A program made the position numbers and the translations under genes. 64,000 nt of DNA from Parabacteroides massiliensis. GTDB lineage: Bacteria > Bacteroidota > Bacteroidia > Bacteroidales > Tannerellaceae. Location: the NCBI RefSeq assembly GCF_900155425.1, contig NZ_LT700191.1, positions 545,918 through 609,917 of the forward strand, read 5' to 3'. Under the pieces are notes generated by a model that had not been told where the DNA came from, searched no databases, and saw nothing but the letters and a program-made list of their open reading frames with translations. Numbering within the stretch: the stretch's first letter is position 1; each line of letters opens with the position of its first letter. Of this stretch, positions 44,555 through 53,174 are shown piece by piece.

Positions 44555-46195
44555 ATGAAAAACAGTCTGTTACTTACGCTATTTGTCATATTTTTCTCTT
44601 GCCATAACGATCGAACAATTCCCCTTTTGCTTGACCGGGTCGAATCTCTTATCGAAACACAACCCGATAGCGCAGAAATATTTTTAGACAGTATACAAAT
44701 GCCGGATAAGCTAAACGACAAGCTTTTTGCCCGTTGGTGTTTTTTACAAAGCAAAACTGCAGACAAATTACATAAAGAGATGCCTTATGTAGAACAACTC
44801 TCACGCGCCTTGCAATGGTACGCCAAACATGGGACTGCAAAACAACAGGCATGGACTGGTCTATACTTAGGCCGATCTTACACAGAGGATAAACTTTTCA
44901 TACCTGCAATCAACGCCTATTCAGATGCATTGGAAATAGCTCAGAATAAACATATATATAATGTAGCGGGATATATTTGTAGTTATATGGCTGATCTGTA
45001 TACCTATACAGGACAAAGAACTGAAGAAAGACGAAAATTTGAAGAAGCAGCCGACTATTTCAAAAAGGCCGGGAATATCAGAAGCTATGCGTTTGCGCTA
45101 CGGGATATTGCTCAAACTTGGGTGTTTGGAGACTCCTGTTCAATAGCATTAAACTATATGTTAAAGGCAGATTCTATCATTACAAAATTAAATGATTCTA
45201 TAGGAATGGCTTCCATCGCAAACGGATTTGGAAACATCTATAAAAAAACTGGAGATTTAAATAAAGCCAGATTGTATTATATAAAGTCCATAGCTTTATA
45301 TAATACAAAATCCTCTCCCAATTTTTTAGCATTAAGTAATATTTATTACAGAAACGGTACTATAGACTCGGCTCGCTATTACTTAGAAAAATCAAAAAGC
45401 TTAACAACAAACCCCTATACCCATATTGATCGTTTATATATGGGATATTTAATTGAGAAAGATGACAATGAAAAAGATAAAGCTTTAAATTATCTGGAAC
45501 AATATATTGAAGCAAAAGATTCTTTATATGACACAGAGAAGCAAATAGACATCATCGATGCAGAAAAACGACACAATTTAGCTGTTTTATCTAAACAGTA
45601 CAAAGATCTTCAACTTACAGAATATTTTCATATTACCCTACTTTGTATCTCTGCTATAATTACCCTTATTATTTACCTGTTCTACCAAGCAAAAAATAAT
45701 TATCAACGGAAAGTTTTAGAACAAAAAGGAATCTTGCTAAATGAGTTGGAATTGGAAATACAACAAAAAAATTCAAGTTTCGAAAATACAGAAGACCTTC
45801 AAACTGAAGCAAAAAGAACGAAAGAAGAATTGTGTGCCCTAAAACAGAATATATTTCAAGCAGCTTCAATCACAAAGCGAATAAAGAAACTTTGTAAAAA
45901 TGTGACTCCCGACAAAGATCAAAAATTAACAGACAAAGACTGGAACAGTCTAATTGCTCTCATCCAAATGCTTTATCCTAATATTATAACCTTTATAAAA
46001 GAGAATCCATACAGTCTGACAGATACAGAAAAAAAGATATGTTACCTCAGTTTTTTGCAACTCGATGTAAAAGCAGAAGCAATCCTGTTAGACATTATTC
46101 CTAATTCAGTCAGCAAATACAGGCTAAGGACTCGCCAAAGACTCAATTTGACCAATCAAAACACAAGTATTCACGATTATCTATTAACTTACTGA
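44555..46195 (+). CDS. Membrane-anchored TPR protein with C-terminal LuxR-like HTH
   Basis: 546 residues. Signal peptide or lipobox-like N terminus (VIFFSC), TPR array from about residue 60 to 340 (WTGLYLGRSYTEDKLFIPAI, GNIYKKTGDLNKARLYYIKS, NIYYRNGTIDSARYYLEKS), one transmembrane helix about 364-382 (ITLLCISAIITLIIYLFY), a charged coiled coil, then a C-terminal helix-turn-helix-like block: YSLTDTEKKICYLSFLQLDV followed by PNSVSKYRLRTRQRLNL. Topology suggests periplasmic sensing by TPRs and cytoplasmic DNA binding. The family is common in Bacteroidales near surface-protein genes; the two exported-protein genes downstream are candidate targets. Confidence 0.82.
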   Translation: MKNSLLLTLFVIFFSCHNDRTIPLLLDRVESLIETQPDSAEIFLDSIQMPDKLNDKLFARWCFLQSKTADKLHKEMPYVEQLSRALQWYAKHGTAKQQAWTGLYLGRSYTEDKLFIPAINAYSDALEIAQNKHIYNVAGYICSYMADLYTYTGQRTEERRKFEEAADYFKKAGNIRSYAFALRDIAQTWVFGDSCSIALNYMLKADSIITKLNDSIGMASIANGFGNIYKKTGDLNKARLYYIKSIALYNTKSSPNFLALSNIYYRNGTIDSARYYLEKSKSLTTNPYTHIDRLYMGYLIEKDDNEKDKALNYLEQYIEAKDSLYDTEKQIDIIDAEKRHNLAVLSKQYKDLQLTEYFHITLLCISAIITLIIYLFYQAKNNYQRKVLEQKGILLNELELEIQQKNSSFENTEDLQTEAKRTKEELCALKQNIFQAASITKRIKKLCKNVTPDKDQKLTDKDWNSLIALIQMLYPNIITFIKENPYSLTDTEKKICYLSFLQLDVKAEAILLDIIPNSVSKYRLRTRQRLNLTNQNTSIHDYLLTY

Positions 46196-46356
46196 TTGTA
46201 AACAATATAACATATCACATTGTCTTGACAAAATATATCAATGTCCATCCTTAATCCACATAAACAGTTGAATTACAAGCACAAACACCACGCATCAGAA
46301 AAGTCCTTGTCCATGTCTATTTCAACCGATTCCTTTGCCAGGAAAGCATAGCCCCC

Positions 46357-46364
46357 TACTTTTG
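46357..46364 (+). promoter_or_regulatory. -7 element for the gene at 46390
   Basis: TACTTTTG, 26 bp before the ATG at 46390 and 179 bp before the internal lipoprotein-type ATG at 46543; favours use of the upstream start. Confidence 0.5.
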
Positions 46365-46389
46365 CATCATTCATTTTAAACAATCAATT

Positions 46390-47286
46390 ATGGTCAAAAA
46401 CAAATTATGGTGTATCGGATTAGCGCTGACATTTATATTGCCCGGCTTTGCTAAAAAGGGAATTACACACAAGAGCAAAACACCCTATACAACATTTCAA
46501 AAAAATAAAACTACAAAATATCGTAATTCAACAAATAATGCCATGAAACATATTATATATACAATCAATTTTTTACTTCTATTTTGCTGTTGTTCAAAAA
46601 AGGATACAACACTGGAAACGATCGAACCTGAATCTATTTCATATTCAGCATATATAGGTGAGACATGTAACCTATTTATCGATTTAAAAGCTAATAAATA
46701 CACTGTTAGAAACAATAATCCGGGGATTGCGTCATGGAGCTACATCGAAAAGTCGGATGCAATCTCCATCAAGCTTGAAGCCGATGGAGAAGGGACCATT
46801 GATATATTAGATGCAAATAACAATATAAAAAACATTATCCATATTTATGCTTTCTATTTCAATGCCGATAAAATAGAAGAATCAGACATGCATCCCACTG
46901 AAAAGGCCGAAGTTACAGTTGAAGTTATAGACTCTGATGTTAAATCTTTAATTGAAAAACAATTATGGAAAGAGATCGAACAAAAAAGAGGAACATTTTA
47001 TAGTTTCAAATCTGACACAAAAGTGTTTACAATGAGTTATCCTCAAACAACAGAAAAGCTACAGGGAACTTATAAATGGAGTATTGATTCTCTGACTTTA
47101 AACTACCAAAATACGATAGAAAAGTATGGTTTCAAAATTGCGACCGGAAGACGTTGCTATCTAATATCATCGGACAAAACAAAAGAATATCAACTTCTAT
47201 TTCCAAACGCGGGTATAAAAGTTGTCCGGACTCAAACAATCTGGTATGACCATACCACCAACCCACTACCCGGGTTAGTTTTGTGA
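46390..47286 (+). CDS. Hypothetical exported protein with two possible N-terminal export signals
   Basis: 298 residues from ATG 46390, beginning with a Sec-type signal (NKLWCIGLALTFILPGFAKK). In the same frame an internal ATG at 46543 starts a complete lipoprotein signal, MKHIIYTINFLLLFCCCSKK, which would give a 247-residue lipoprotein. The mature part (ISYSAYIGETCNLFIDLKAN, YTVRNNNPGIASWSYIEKSD, then TYKWSIDSLTLNYQNT) is beta-rich and unrecognised; the opening resembles BACON- or Ig-like folds only loosely. The first 50 codons may be a leftover from another gene fused in frame. Precedes the outer-membrane barrel gene by 54 bp. Confidence 0.65.
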   Translation: MVKNKLWCIGLALTFILPGFAKKGITHKSKTPYTTFQKNKTTKYRNSTNNAMKHIIYTINFLLLFCCCSKKDTTLETIEPESISYSAYIGETCNLFIDLKANKYTVRNNNPGIASWSYIEKSDAISIKLEADGEGTIDILDANNNIKNIIHIYAFYFNADKIEESDMHPTEKAEVTVEVIDSDVKSLIEKQLWKEIEQKRGTFYSFKSDTKVFTMSYPQTTEKLQGTYKWSIDSLTLNYQNTIEKYGFKIATGRRCYLISSDKTKEYQLLFPNAGIKVVRTQTIWYDHTTNPLPGLVL

Positions 47287-47340
47287 TTAAAAAACCGGAT
47301 TTCATAAAAACACAGTATAGAACAATAAATATTTAGCATT

Positions 47341-48027
47341 ATGAAAGTTACGAAATTATTGCTTATCGCATTACTGAGCTTTTGCTTCTTTACGGCAAAG
47401 GCGCAATGGCGTTTGGGAGCAGAAGCCGGTATTGACTTGTCAAGTGTCGACGTTATCACCAATCATACACAGATTGGATCACATGGAGGATTGACGGCCG
47501 ATTATGCTTTCAAGAATCGTATTAATTTGTCTACCGGGATATTTCATACAATGAAAGGAGCAAACACTATTTGTGCGGATGACCTCGGATATGAAATGTT
47601 TGTCAGATTGGGCTACTTAGAAGTGCCGACAATGATCGGCTATCGGATACCGGTCACTTCCGGCATCTACCTGACACCTTCCGTTGGAGCTTATTTCGCA
47701 TGGGGAATCAACGGATACGGAGAATTTGAAAAGAGTGCCACAAACCAAACTTCCAATGAATCCATGAATCGGACAGAATGGTCAAATCCCTTTGAATCTC
47801 ATTATTATACGACCACAGAATCTGAAAGAAAGCTCGCTTATGCATTCAACCGTTTCGATACAGGTCTACGCTTTGGGCTAAATGCAGAAATCAGGCGTGT
47901 CAGCATGTCGTTCAATTATGATTTAGGCTTAAAGGATATGTGGAAAGGGTTTATGGATGCAGGACTGCATCACCAGTTAAGAAACCGCAATGCGACACTG
48001 GCGATCGGCTATAAACTTCAGTTATAA
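47341..48027 (+). CDS. Outer-membrane beta-barrel protein (PorT/OMP_b-brl type)
   Basis: 228 residues. Signal peptide MKVTKLLLIALLSFCFFTAK followed by AQWRLGAEAGIDLSSVDVIT. Alternating strand pattern with aromatic girdle residues (GLTADYAFKNRINLSTGIFH, YLEVPTMIGYRIPV, GIYLTPSVGAYFAWGINGYG, ATLAIGYKLQL at the end): consistent with an 8-stranded barrel. Probably co-transcribed with the preceding gene. Function unknown. Confidence 0.8.
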   Translation: MKVTKLLLIALLSFCFFTAKAQWRLGAEAGIDLSSVDVITNHTQIGSHGGLTADYAFKNRINLSTGIFHTMKGANTICADDLGYEMFVRLGYLEVPTMIGYRIPVTSGIYLTPSVGAYFAWGINGYGEFEKSATNQTSNESMNRTEWSNPFESHYYTTTESERKLAYAFNRFDTGLRFGLNAEIRRVSMSFNYDLGLKDMWKGFMDAGLHHQLRNRNATLAIGYKLQL

Positions 48028-48098
48028 GAATACAATTAAAAGTCCGGTAGTGTAACTACCCAAATGTCGGAATTGAAACAGTTTCTAAATATAATTCG

Positions 48099-48106
48099 TA
48101 TCTTTG
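48099..48106 (+). promoter_or_regulatory. -7 element for the PatB/MalY-type gene
   Basis: TATCTTTG, 33 bp before the ATG at 48139. Its position rules against the longer in-frame start at 48064. Confidence 0.65.
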
Positions 48107-48138
48107 GACCCGATCAACAGACTGAACTTATAGAGATA

Positions 48139-49314
48139 ATGAAACAATACAACTTTGACGAGATCATCGAACGTCGTGGAACCAATTGTGTCAAGTACGA
48201 TCTTCTAAAGAAAGACTTCGGTAACGAGAACCTTGTTCCACTTTGGGTAGCCGACATGGATTTCCGGACACCAGACTTTATTGTCAACGCAATCAAGAAA
48301 CGCCTGGAACATGAGATTTTCGGGTACACATTCGATTCGGATTCCTATTATAACAGTATCATCGAGTGGGTACATTATAAACATAACTGGAAAATCCAAC
48401 GCGAATGGCTTAGTTATATTCCCGGCATCGTAAAGGGAATCGGTTTCGTTTTGCAATGCTTCACCAAACCGGGCGACAAAGTAATTATCCAGCCACCGGT
48501 CTACCATCCTTTCCGCATCGTTCCGGAAAGCATGCACCGTGAGGTTGTCTACAATCCGCTTAAAACAGTAGACGGCATTTACGAGATGGATTTCGAGAAC
48601 CTCGAATCGGTCATCGATGAACATTGCAAGGTCCTGATACTTTGTAACCCTCATAATCCGGGCGGCATCGTCTGGAAAAAGGACACACTGACCAGGTTGG
48701 CCAAGATTTGTGCCAAACACGATATACTCGTCATCTCCGACGAGATCCATGCGGAGATGGCTTATCCGCAATATACGCATCATCCGTTTGCAACGGTTTC
48801 GGAGACAGCCGCCAATTGCAGCATTACTTTCATGGCTCCGAGCAAGACCTTCAACATTGCCGGAATCGTGACCTCCTATTCGATCATTCCCAATGCGGAA
48901 ATACGCGAAAAATTCTATTCCTTCATGGAAGCGGGAGAATTCAATGCCGGAACGCTTTTTGCCTACACGGCGACCGAAGCGGCTTATACATACGGAGCCG
49001 AATGGTTGCAACAGATGCGGATGTATATCACTGAGAATGTACGCTTCGTAGACGAATATTGCAAAGCCAAACTGCCGAAAATCAAAGTCTACCTGCCGCA
49101 AGCCTCTTTCCTTGTATGGCTGGATTGCCGCGACCTGAAACTGAGCCAGCCCGAACTGGTGAGTTTGTTCCAGGACAAAGCCGGCCTGTTGCTGAACGAC
49201 GGAAGCATGTTCGGCCCCGGAGGCGAAGGGCATATGCGCCTGAACATCGGTTGTCCGCGCTCCGTCCTGTCTTCCGCACTCGACGCCTTGAAGAAAGCTA
49301 TAGACAAGAAATAA
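48139..49314 (+). CDS. patB: PLP-dependent C-S lyase, PatB/MalY (cystathionine beta-lyase) family
   Basis: 391 residues from ATG 48139 (MKQYNFDEIIERRGTNCVKY), the usual length. Fold-type I aminotransferase: PLWVADMDFRTP near the start, GIVKGIGFVLQCFTKPGDKV, ILCNPHNPGGIVWKK, ISDEIHAEMAYP and the PLP lysine in APSKTFNIAG; C-terminal Arg in HMRLNIGCPR. Family members cleave cystathionine or cysteine, giving homocysteine or H2S plus pyruvate. Single gene with its own promoter. Confidence 0.92.
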   Translation: MKQYNFDEIIERRGTNCVKYDLLKKDFGNENLVPLWVADMDFRTPDFIVNAIKKRLEHEIFGYTFDSDSYYNSIIEWVHYKHNWKIQREWLSYIPGIVKGIGFVLQCFTKPGDKVIIQPPVYHPFRIVPESMHREVVYNPLKTVDGIYEMDFENLESVIDEHCKVLILCNPHNPGGIVWKKDTLTRLAKICAKHDILVISDEIHAEMAYPQYTHHPFATVSETAANCSITFMAPSKTFNIAGIVTSYSIIPNAEIREKFYSFMEAGEFNAGTLFAYTATEAAYTYGAEWLQQMRMYITENVRFVDEYCKAKLPKIKVYLPQASFLVWLDCRDLKLSQPELVSLFQDKAGLLLNDGSMFGPGGEGHMRLNIGCPRSVLSSALDALKKAIDKK

Positions 49315-49369
49315 AAGCCGTTTGCCTATTTAATTATCGAGATTAGGCAGACAAGTCGGAAATTATGCG

Positions 49370-49377
49370 TAAATTTG
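49370..49377 (+). promoter_or_regulatory. -7 element for the SlyD-like gene
   Basis: TAAATTTG, 34 bp before the ATG at 49411. Confidence 0.55.
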
Positions 49378-49410
49378 TCATCGTTTTATTTATCACAAAT
49401 ACAATTACAA

Positions 49411-49989
49411 ATGAAAATTACAGCAAATAAGTTCGTTGCAGTTACTTACGATCTGAACGTAGGCGAAGGCGAAGAACGCGAATTGATGGAAAGAGCAACA
49501 GCTGAAACTCCTCTGAAATTCATCTTTGGTACAGGCGCTATGCTCCCCGCTTTTGAAGACGCTCTGAAAGGACTGGAAGTAGGCGACAAATTTAACTTCT
49601 CTATAACTCCGGCTGATGCATACGGCGAATATGTGGAGGAACATGTATTGGATCTTCCGAAGAATATTTTCGAGGTAGACGGCAAATTCGACTCGGAAAT
49701 GATCAAGGAAGGCAACACGGTTCCGATGATGGATTCGAACGGCAACCGCATGAACGGTTCTGTTTTGGAAATAAAAGAAGATGTGGTCGTTATGGACTTC
49801 AACCATCCGTTGGCCGGCGAAACGCTGCATTTCAACGGTGAAGTTATCGACGTACACGAACCGACAGCTGAAGAAATAGCTGCCCTCACGGCTCCGGCAG
49901 GTGGATGCGGTTGCGGTTGCGGATGTGACGACTGCGGAAGCGGTTGCAGCGACCACGGCCACGAAGAAGGGTGCGGATGCGGGCACTAA
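49411..49989 (+). CDS. slyD: FKBP-type peptidyl-prolyl isomerase, SlyD-like
   Basis: 192 residues from ATG 49411. FKBP domain with an inserted IF chaperone flap: TPLKFIFGTGAMLPAFEDAL, KGLEVGDKFNFSITPADAYG, EEHVLDLPKNIF in the insert and MDFNHPLAGETLHFNGEVID after it. The C-terminal 30 residues are Gly/Cys/His-rich (GGCGCGCGCDDCGSGCSDHG and EEGCGCGH), a metal-binding tail like the one in E. coli SlyD that hands nickel to hydrogenase maturation. Prolyl isomerase and chaperone roles follow from the family; a metal role is inference. Confidence 0.92.
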   Translation: MKITANKFVAVTYDLNVGEGEERELMERATAETPLKFIFGTGAMLPAFEDALKGLEVGDKFNFSITPADAYGEYVEEHVLDLPKNIFEVDGKFDSEMIKEGNTVPMMDSNGNRMNGSVLEIKEDVVVMDFNHPLAGETLHFNGEVIDVHEPTAEEIAALTAPAGGCGCGCGCDDCGSGCSDHGHEEGCGCGH

Positions 49990-50152
49990 GGAATTGACAA
50001 TTGAAAATTGGCAATTGACAATTATTTGATATGCATTTTAACTGTCAATTGCCTATTGTCAATTGTCAATTGATAACATGCCGGCAATTGACAAAAAAGG
50101 AGTATTGCTTTATTTAAATTGTCAATTGCCAATTGTCAATTGTCAATTTAAT
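49988..50152. repeat. Cluster of TTGACAATTG-type repeats (slyD/aroC)
   Basis: Four groups of repeat units: AATTGACAATTGAAAATTGG around 49991, then the reverse-complement group at 50044-50072, a short CAATTGACAA at 50085, and AATTGTCAATTGCCAATTGT at 50118-50148. Alternative long hairpins are possible. This is the richest occurrence of the family in the window. Confidence 0.85.
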
Positions 50153-50157
50153 AAAGG

Positions 50158-51228
50158 GTGAATACTTTCGGAAACATATACAGACTGACCTCTTTCGGAG
50201 AATCTCATGGTCCCGGGATCGGAGGTGTAATAGACGGATGCCCCGCCGGCATCGAATTGGATACGGAATTTATCCAAAGTGAACTGAACCGTCGCAAACC
50301 GGGACAATCCAAAATCACGACTCCACGTAAGGAGGACGACGAAGTACAGTTTCTTTCCGGTATTTACGAAGGAAAAACAACTGGTACACCGATCGGGTTT
50401 ATTGTCTGGAACAAGAACCAGCATTCGGCGGACTATGACAACATGAAGAGCGTCTATCGCCCTTCCCATGCCGACTATACCTACCAGACCAAATACGGAA
50501 TCCGCGACCCGCGCGGAGGCGGACGTTCGTCTGCACGGGAAACAATTTCCCGTTGCGTAGCCGGAGCAATCGCCAAACAGGTTCTTCGCCAGGAAGGCAT
50601 CCTGATCCAGGCCTTTACTTCGCAGGTCGGGAACATCAAACTAAACGGTTCGTATACGGATTATGACCTAAGCAAGACGGAAGACACGGCCGTACGTTGT
50701 CCGGACCCGGCGACCGCTGCAGAAATGGAAGCCTTGATCGCCAAAGTGAAATCCGAAGGAGACACGATCGGCGGCGTGATCACCTGCGTGGCACAGGGAG
50801 TTCCCGTTGGCTTGGGCGAACCGGTATTCGGGAAGTTGCATGCGGCATTGGGGCATGCCATGCTGACAATCAATGCCGTAAAAGGTTTCGAATATGGCGA
50901 CGGTTTCGACGCGGCTTTATATCGAGGTTCGGAACGGAACGATATCTTCTTTAACGACAACGGACGCATCAACACCCGCACCAACCATTCCGGAGGCATA
51001 CAAGGAGGCATCTCGAACGGACAGGATATCTATTTCCGTGTCGCCTTCAAATCGGTTGCCACCATCCTGATGGAACAGGAAACCGTCAATATGGAAGGCG
51101 AAGACACAATACTGAAAGCCCGCGGACGCCATGACCCGTGTGTATTGCCAAGGGCTGTCCCTATCGTCGAATCGATGACGGCAATGACATTGCTGGATTT
51201 TCTGCTCTTGCAGAAAATCCGAAATTGA
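50158..51228 (+). CDS. aroC: Chorismate synthase
   Basis: 356 residues starting at GTG 50158 (AAAGGGTGAAT context); no ATG fits the conserved N terminus [20 protein letters not shown]-dependent conversion of EPSP to chorismate, end of the shikimate pathway. Motifs: [35 protein letters not shown], the [13 protein letters not shown] loop and [17 protein letters not shown] near the C terminus. The 3' end (Arg-Asn-stop) runs into a repeat unit. Preceded by the repeat cluster, no separate promoter identified. Confidence 0.97.
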   Translation: MNTFGNIYRLTSFGESHGPGIGGVIDGCPAGIELDTEFIQSELNRRKPGQSKITTPRKEDDEVQFLSGIYEGKTTGTPIGFIVWNKNQHSADYDNMKSVYRPSHADYTYQTKYGIRDPRGGGRSSARETISRCVAGAIAKQVLRQEGILIQAFTSQVGNIKLNGSYTDYDLSKTEDTAVRCPDPATAAEMEALIAKVKSEGDTIGGVITCVAQGVPVGLGEPVFGKLHAALGHAMLTINAVKGFEYGDGFDAALYRGSERNDIFFNDNGRINTRTNHSGGIQGGISNGQDIYFRVAFKSVATILMEQETVNMEGEDTILKARGRHDPCVLPRAVPIVESMTAMTLLDFLLLQKIRN

Positions 51229-51250
51229 CAATAATCCATTGTCAATTATT
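51222..51250. repeat. Short TTGACAAT inverted repeat between aroC and rlmH
   Basis: AATTGACAAT / ATTGTCAATT with a 5-nt spacer, overlapping both stop codons of the convergent genes. Could serve as a weak bidirectional transcript end. Confidence 0.7.
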
Positions 51251-51719
51251 CATGGTGATACGGTTCATTGTTCAGGATTGTCATCGCCCGGTAGATTTGT
51301 TCGATGAAGATCAGGCGGATCATCTGATGGGAGAAAGTCATTTTGCTTAAGGATATTTTCTCGGCTGCTGCTTTATAAACGGCATCACTGAAACCATACG
51401 GCCCACCGACAACGAAAACCAAGCGTTTCGGAACCGTATGCGTCTTTCTTTCTATATAGGCGGAAAATTGCATCGAGGTAAATTCCTTTCCTTTTTCATC
51501 CAATAGAACCAAATAGTCACCCGGCTGCAATGTTTTCAAAATCAGCTCTCCTTCTTTCTCTTTTTGTTGGGATTCGGAAAGATTCCTGGCGTTCTTGATA
51601 TCAGGGATCACTTCCATTTCAAAAGGGATATAATGAACCAGGCGGTTCTTGTATTCATTGATCGCTTCCACAAAATAGCCGGCATCCGTCTTGCCGATCA
51701 CAATCAGTGCAATTTTCAT
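51246..51719 (-). CDS. rlmH: 23S rRNA (pseudouridine1915-N3)-methyltransferase
   Basis: 157 residues, the usual size. SPOUT-class enzyme acting on the 70S ribosome at helix 69. Motifs: MKIALIVIGKTDAGYF, LLDEKGKEFTSMQFSAYIER, the SAM-knot segment VFVVGGPYGFSDAVYKAA and SLSKMTFSHQMIRLIFIEQI, YRAMTILNNEPYH at the end. Divergent from the DUF4783 gene, convergent with aroC. Confidence 0.97.
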   Translation of the reverse strand: MKIALIVIGKTDAGYFVEAINEYKNRLVHYIPFEMEVIPDIKNARNLSESQQKEKEGELILKTLQPGDYLVLLDEKGKEFTSMQFSAYIERKTHTVPKRLVFVVGGPYGFSDAVYKAAAEKISLSKMTFSHQMIRLIFIEQIYRAMTILNNEPYHHE

Positions 51720-51768
51720 TCGTTTACATTTTAGAGATTGAGGACGCTAAATTACAGGAAAAAATACA

Positions 51769-51776
51769 TACCTTTG
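51769..51776 (+). promoter_or_regulatory. -7 element for the DUF4783 gene
   Basis: TACCTTTG, 34 bp before the ATG at 51810. Confidence 0.6.
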
Positions 51777-51809
51777 TCACACAATACTCACAAAAAGAGG
51801 AGAAAGTTT

Positions 51810-52181
51810 ATGAAACGATTATTTCTGACGTTGGCATTGGTTCTCTCGGTTCTGAGTGTAATGGCTGCCGATATAGCTCCTATATCGAGTGCTTTTAAAG
51901 GAGGCAACGCCTCGTCGCTCAGCGGATCAATGGACAAGGAAGTCGACATGGCCCTACCGGGTTCATCAAAAAAATGCAACGCGAACGACGCTGTTTCAAT
52001 GCTGAATGCCTTCTTCGGAGGGAACAAGCCAGCAGGATTCACGGTTGTCCACCATGCCGATAAGAAAGAGAATGGTTTCTTTGTCGGCAAACTGCCTACT
52101 TCTTCCGGTGAATATCGCGTAAACGTGACATACCGGGCCGAAGGGGATAAAGCGATTATACAGTCTATCAGAATTGAATAA
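51810..52181 (+). CDS. DUF4783 domain protein, exported
   Basis: 123 residues from ATG 51810; a longer in-frame reading to 51738 crosses the promoter. Signal peptide MKRLFLTLALVLSVLSVMAA, then a small alpha+beta domain: ISSAFKGGNASSLSGSMDKE, MALPGSSKKCNANDAVSMLN, AFFGGNKPAGFTVVHHADKK, VNVTYRAEGDKAIIQSIRIE. Resembles the NTF2-like DUF4783 family of Bacteroidetes, of unknown function, commonly next to nadC and rlmH as here. Confidence 0.82.
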   Translation: MKRLFLTLALVLSVLSVMAADIAPISSAFKGGNASSLSGSMDKEVDMALPGSSKKCNANDAVSMLNAFFGGNKPAGFTVVHHADKKENGFFVGKLPTSSGEYRVNVTYRAEGDKAIIQSIRIE

Positions 52182-52188
52182 AAGATCC

Positions 52189-52282
52189 TATGATTTATGA
52201 TTTATAATTTATGGTTTATGCCTTGCCGCATATAATCCATAAAGAACAAATCATAAATCGTAAATCGTAAATCATAAATCAA
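52189..52282. repeat. Inverted pair of GATTTATGATTT-type repeats before nadC
   Basis: Left arm 52189-52222 (TGATTTATGATTTATAATTT and on), right arm 52249-52282 (TCATAAATCGTAAATCGTAA and on), spacer about 26 bp. The arms can form a long AT-rich hairpin directly in front of nadC. Confidence 0.8.
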
Positions 52283-52289
52283 CAGTAAC

Positions 52290-53147
52290 ATGAACGTAAA
52301 AGAAACAAAAGAACAACTGATTGCGGAACTGATCCGCCTGGCATTTGCCGAAGATATAGGTGATGGCGACCATACGACTTTATGTTGCATTCCGGCTACG
52401 GAAATGGGAAAGAGCCAACTGATCGTGAAAGAAGACGGCGTACTGGCCGGAGTCGAAATGGCTGAACGTATTTTCCACACATTCGATCCGGATCTGAAAA
52501 TGACGACATTCATCCACGACGGAGCCGAAGTGAAGAAAGGCGATATCGCTTTCGTGGTCGAAGGCAAAGTACAGTCTTTGTTGCAAACGGAACGCCTGAT
52601 GCTCAACGTCATGCAGCGCATGAGCGGCATCGCTACCACGACACGTAAATATGTCAAGGCATTGGAAGGAACGAAAACGCGTGTGTTGGATACGCGCAAA
52701 ACGACTCCGGGCCTGCGCATGATCGAGAAAGAGGCGGTCAAAATCGGTGGCGGCGTCAACCATCGTATCGGGTTGTTCGATATGATTTTGCTGAAGGACA
52801 ACCATGTGGACTTTGCCGGCGGAATCGAAGCGGCTATCACACGTTGCCATCAGTACCTGAAAGAGAAAAACAAGGATCTGAAGATAGAAATCGAGGTTCG
52901 TAACTTTGACGAATTGCAGGAAGCGATGCGTGTCGGTGGTATCGACCGTATCATGTTGGACAACTTCAATATCGAAAATACGAAGAAAGCCGTTGAAATG
53001 GTTGCCGGACGTTATGAGTTGGAATCTTCCGGCGGCATCACGTTTGCTACGCTCCGCGATTATGCCGAGTGCGGCGTGGATTATATCTCGGTCGGAGCAC
53101 TGACACATTCGGTCAAGGGACTGGATATGAGCTTCAAGGCTTGCTGA
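52290..53147 (+). CDS. nadC: Nicotinate-nucleotide diphosphorylase (carboxylating)
   Basis: 285 residues. Quinolinate phosphoribosyltransferase of de novo NAD synthesis. Type II PRTase landmarks: EDIGDGDHTTLCCIPA, LNVMQRMSGIATTTRKYVKA, RVLDTRKTTPGLRMIEKEAV, GGGVNHRIGLFDMILLKDNH, IEVRNFDELQEA, DRIMLDNFN, ELESSGGITFATLRDYAECG. Start ATG is 8 bp after the repeat. Likely transcribed with DUF4783. Confidence 0.97.
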   Translation: MNVKETKEQLIAELIRLAFAEDIGDGDHTTLCCIPATEMGKSQLIVKEDGVLAGVEMAERIFHTFDPDLKMTTFIHDGAEVKKGDIAFVVEGKVQSLLQTERLMLNVMQRMSGIATTTRKYVKALEGTKTRVLDTRKTTPGLRMIEKEAVKIGGGVNHRIGLFDMILLKDNHVDFAGGIEAAITRCHQYLKEKNKDLKIEIEVRNFDELQEAMRVGGIDRIMLDNFNIENTKKAVEMVAGRYELESSGGITFATLRDYAECGVDYISVGALTHSVKGLDMSFKAC

Positions 53148-53174
53148 ATATATTAAAGAGGGCGGATATCGCCC

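Noticed and set aside
49988-50152. CRISPR array
   Set aside because: Units are about 10 bp, in both orientations and without regular spacers; no cas genes anywhere in the window. Better described as inverted intergenic repeats.
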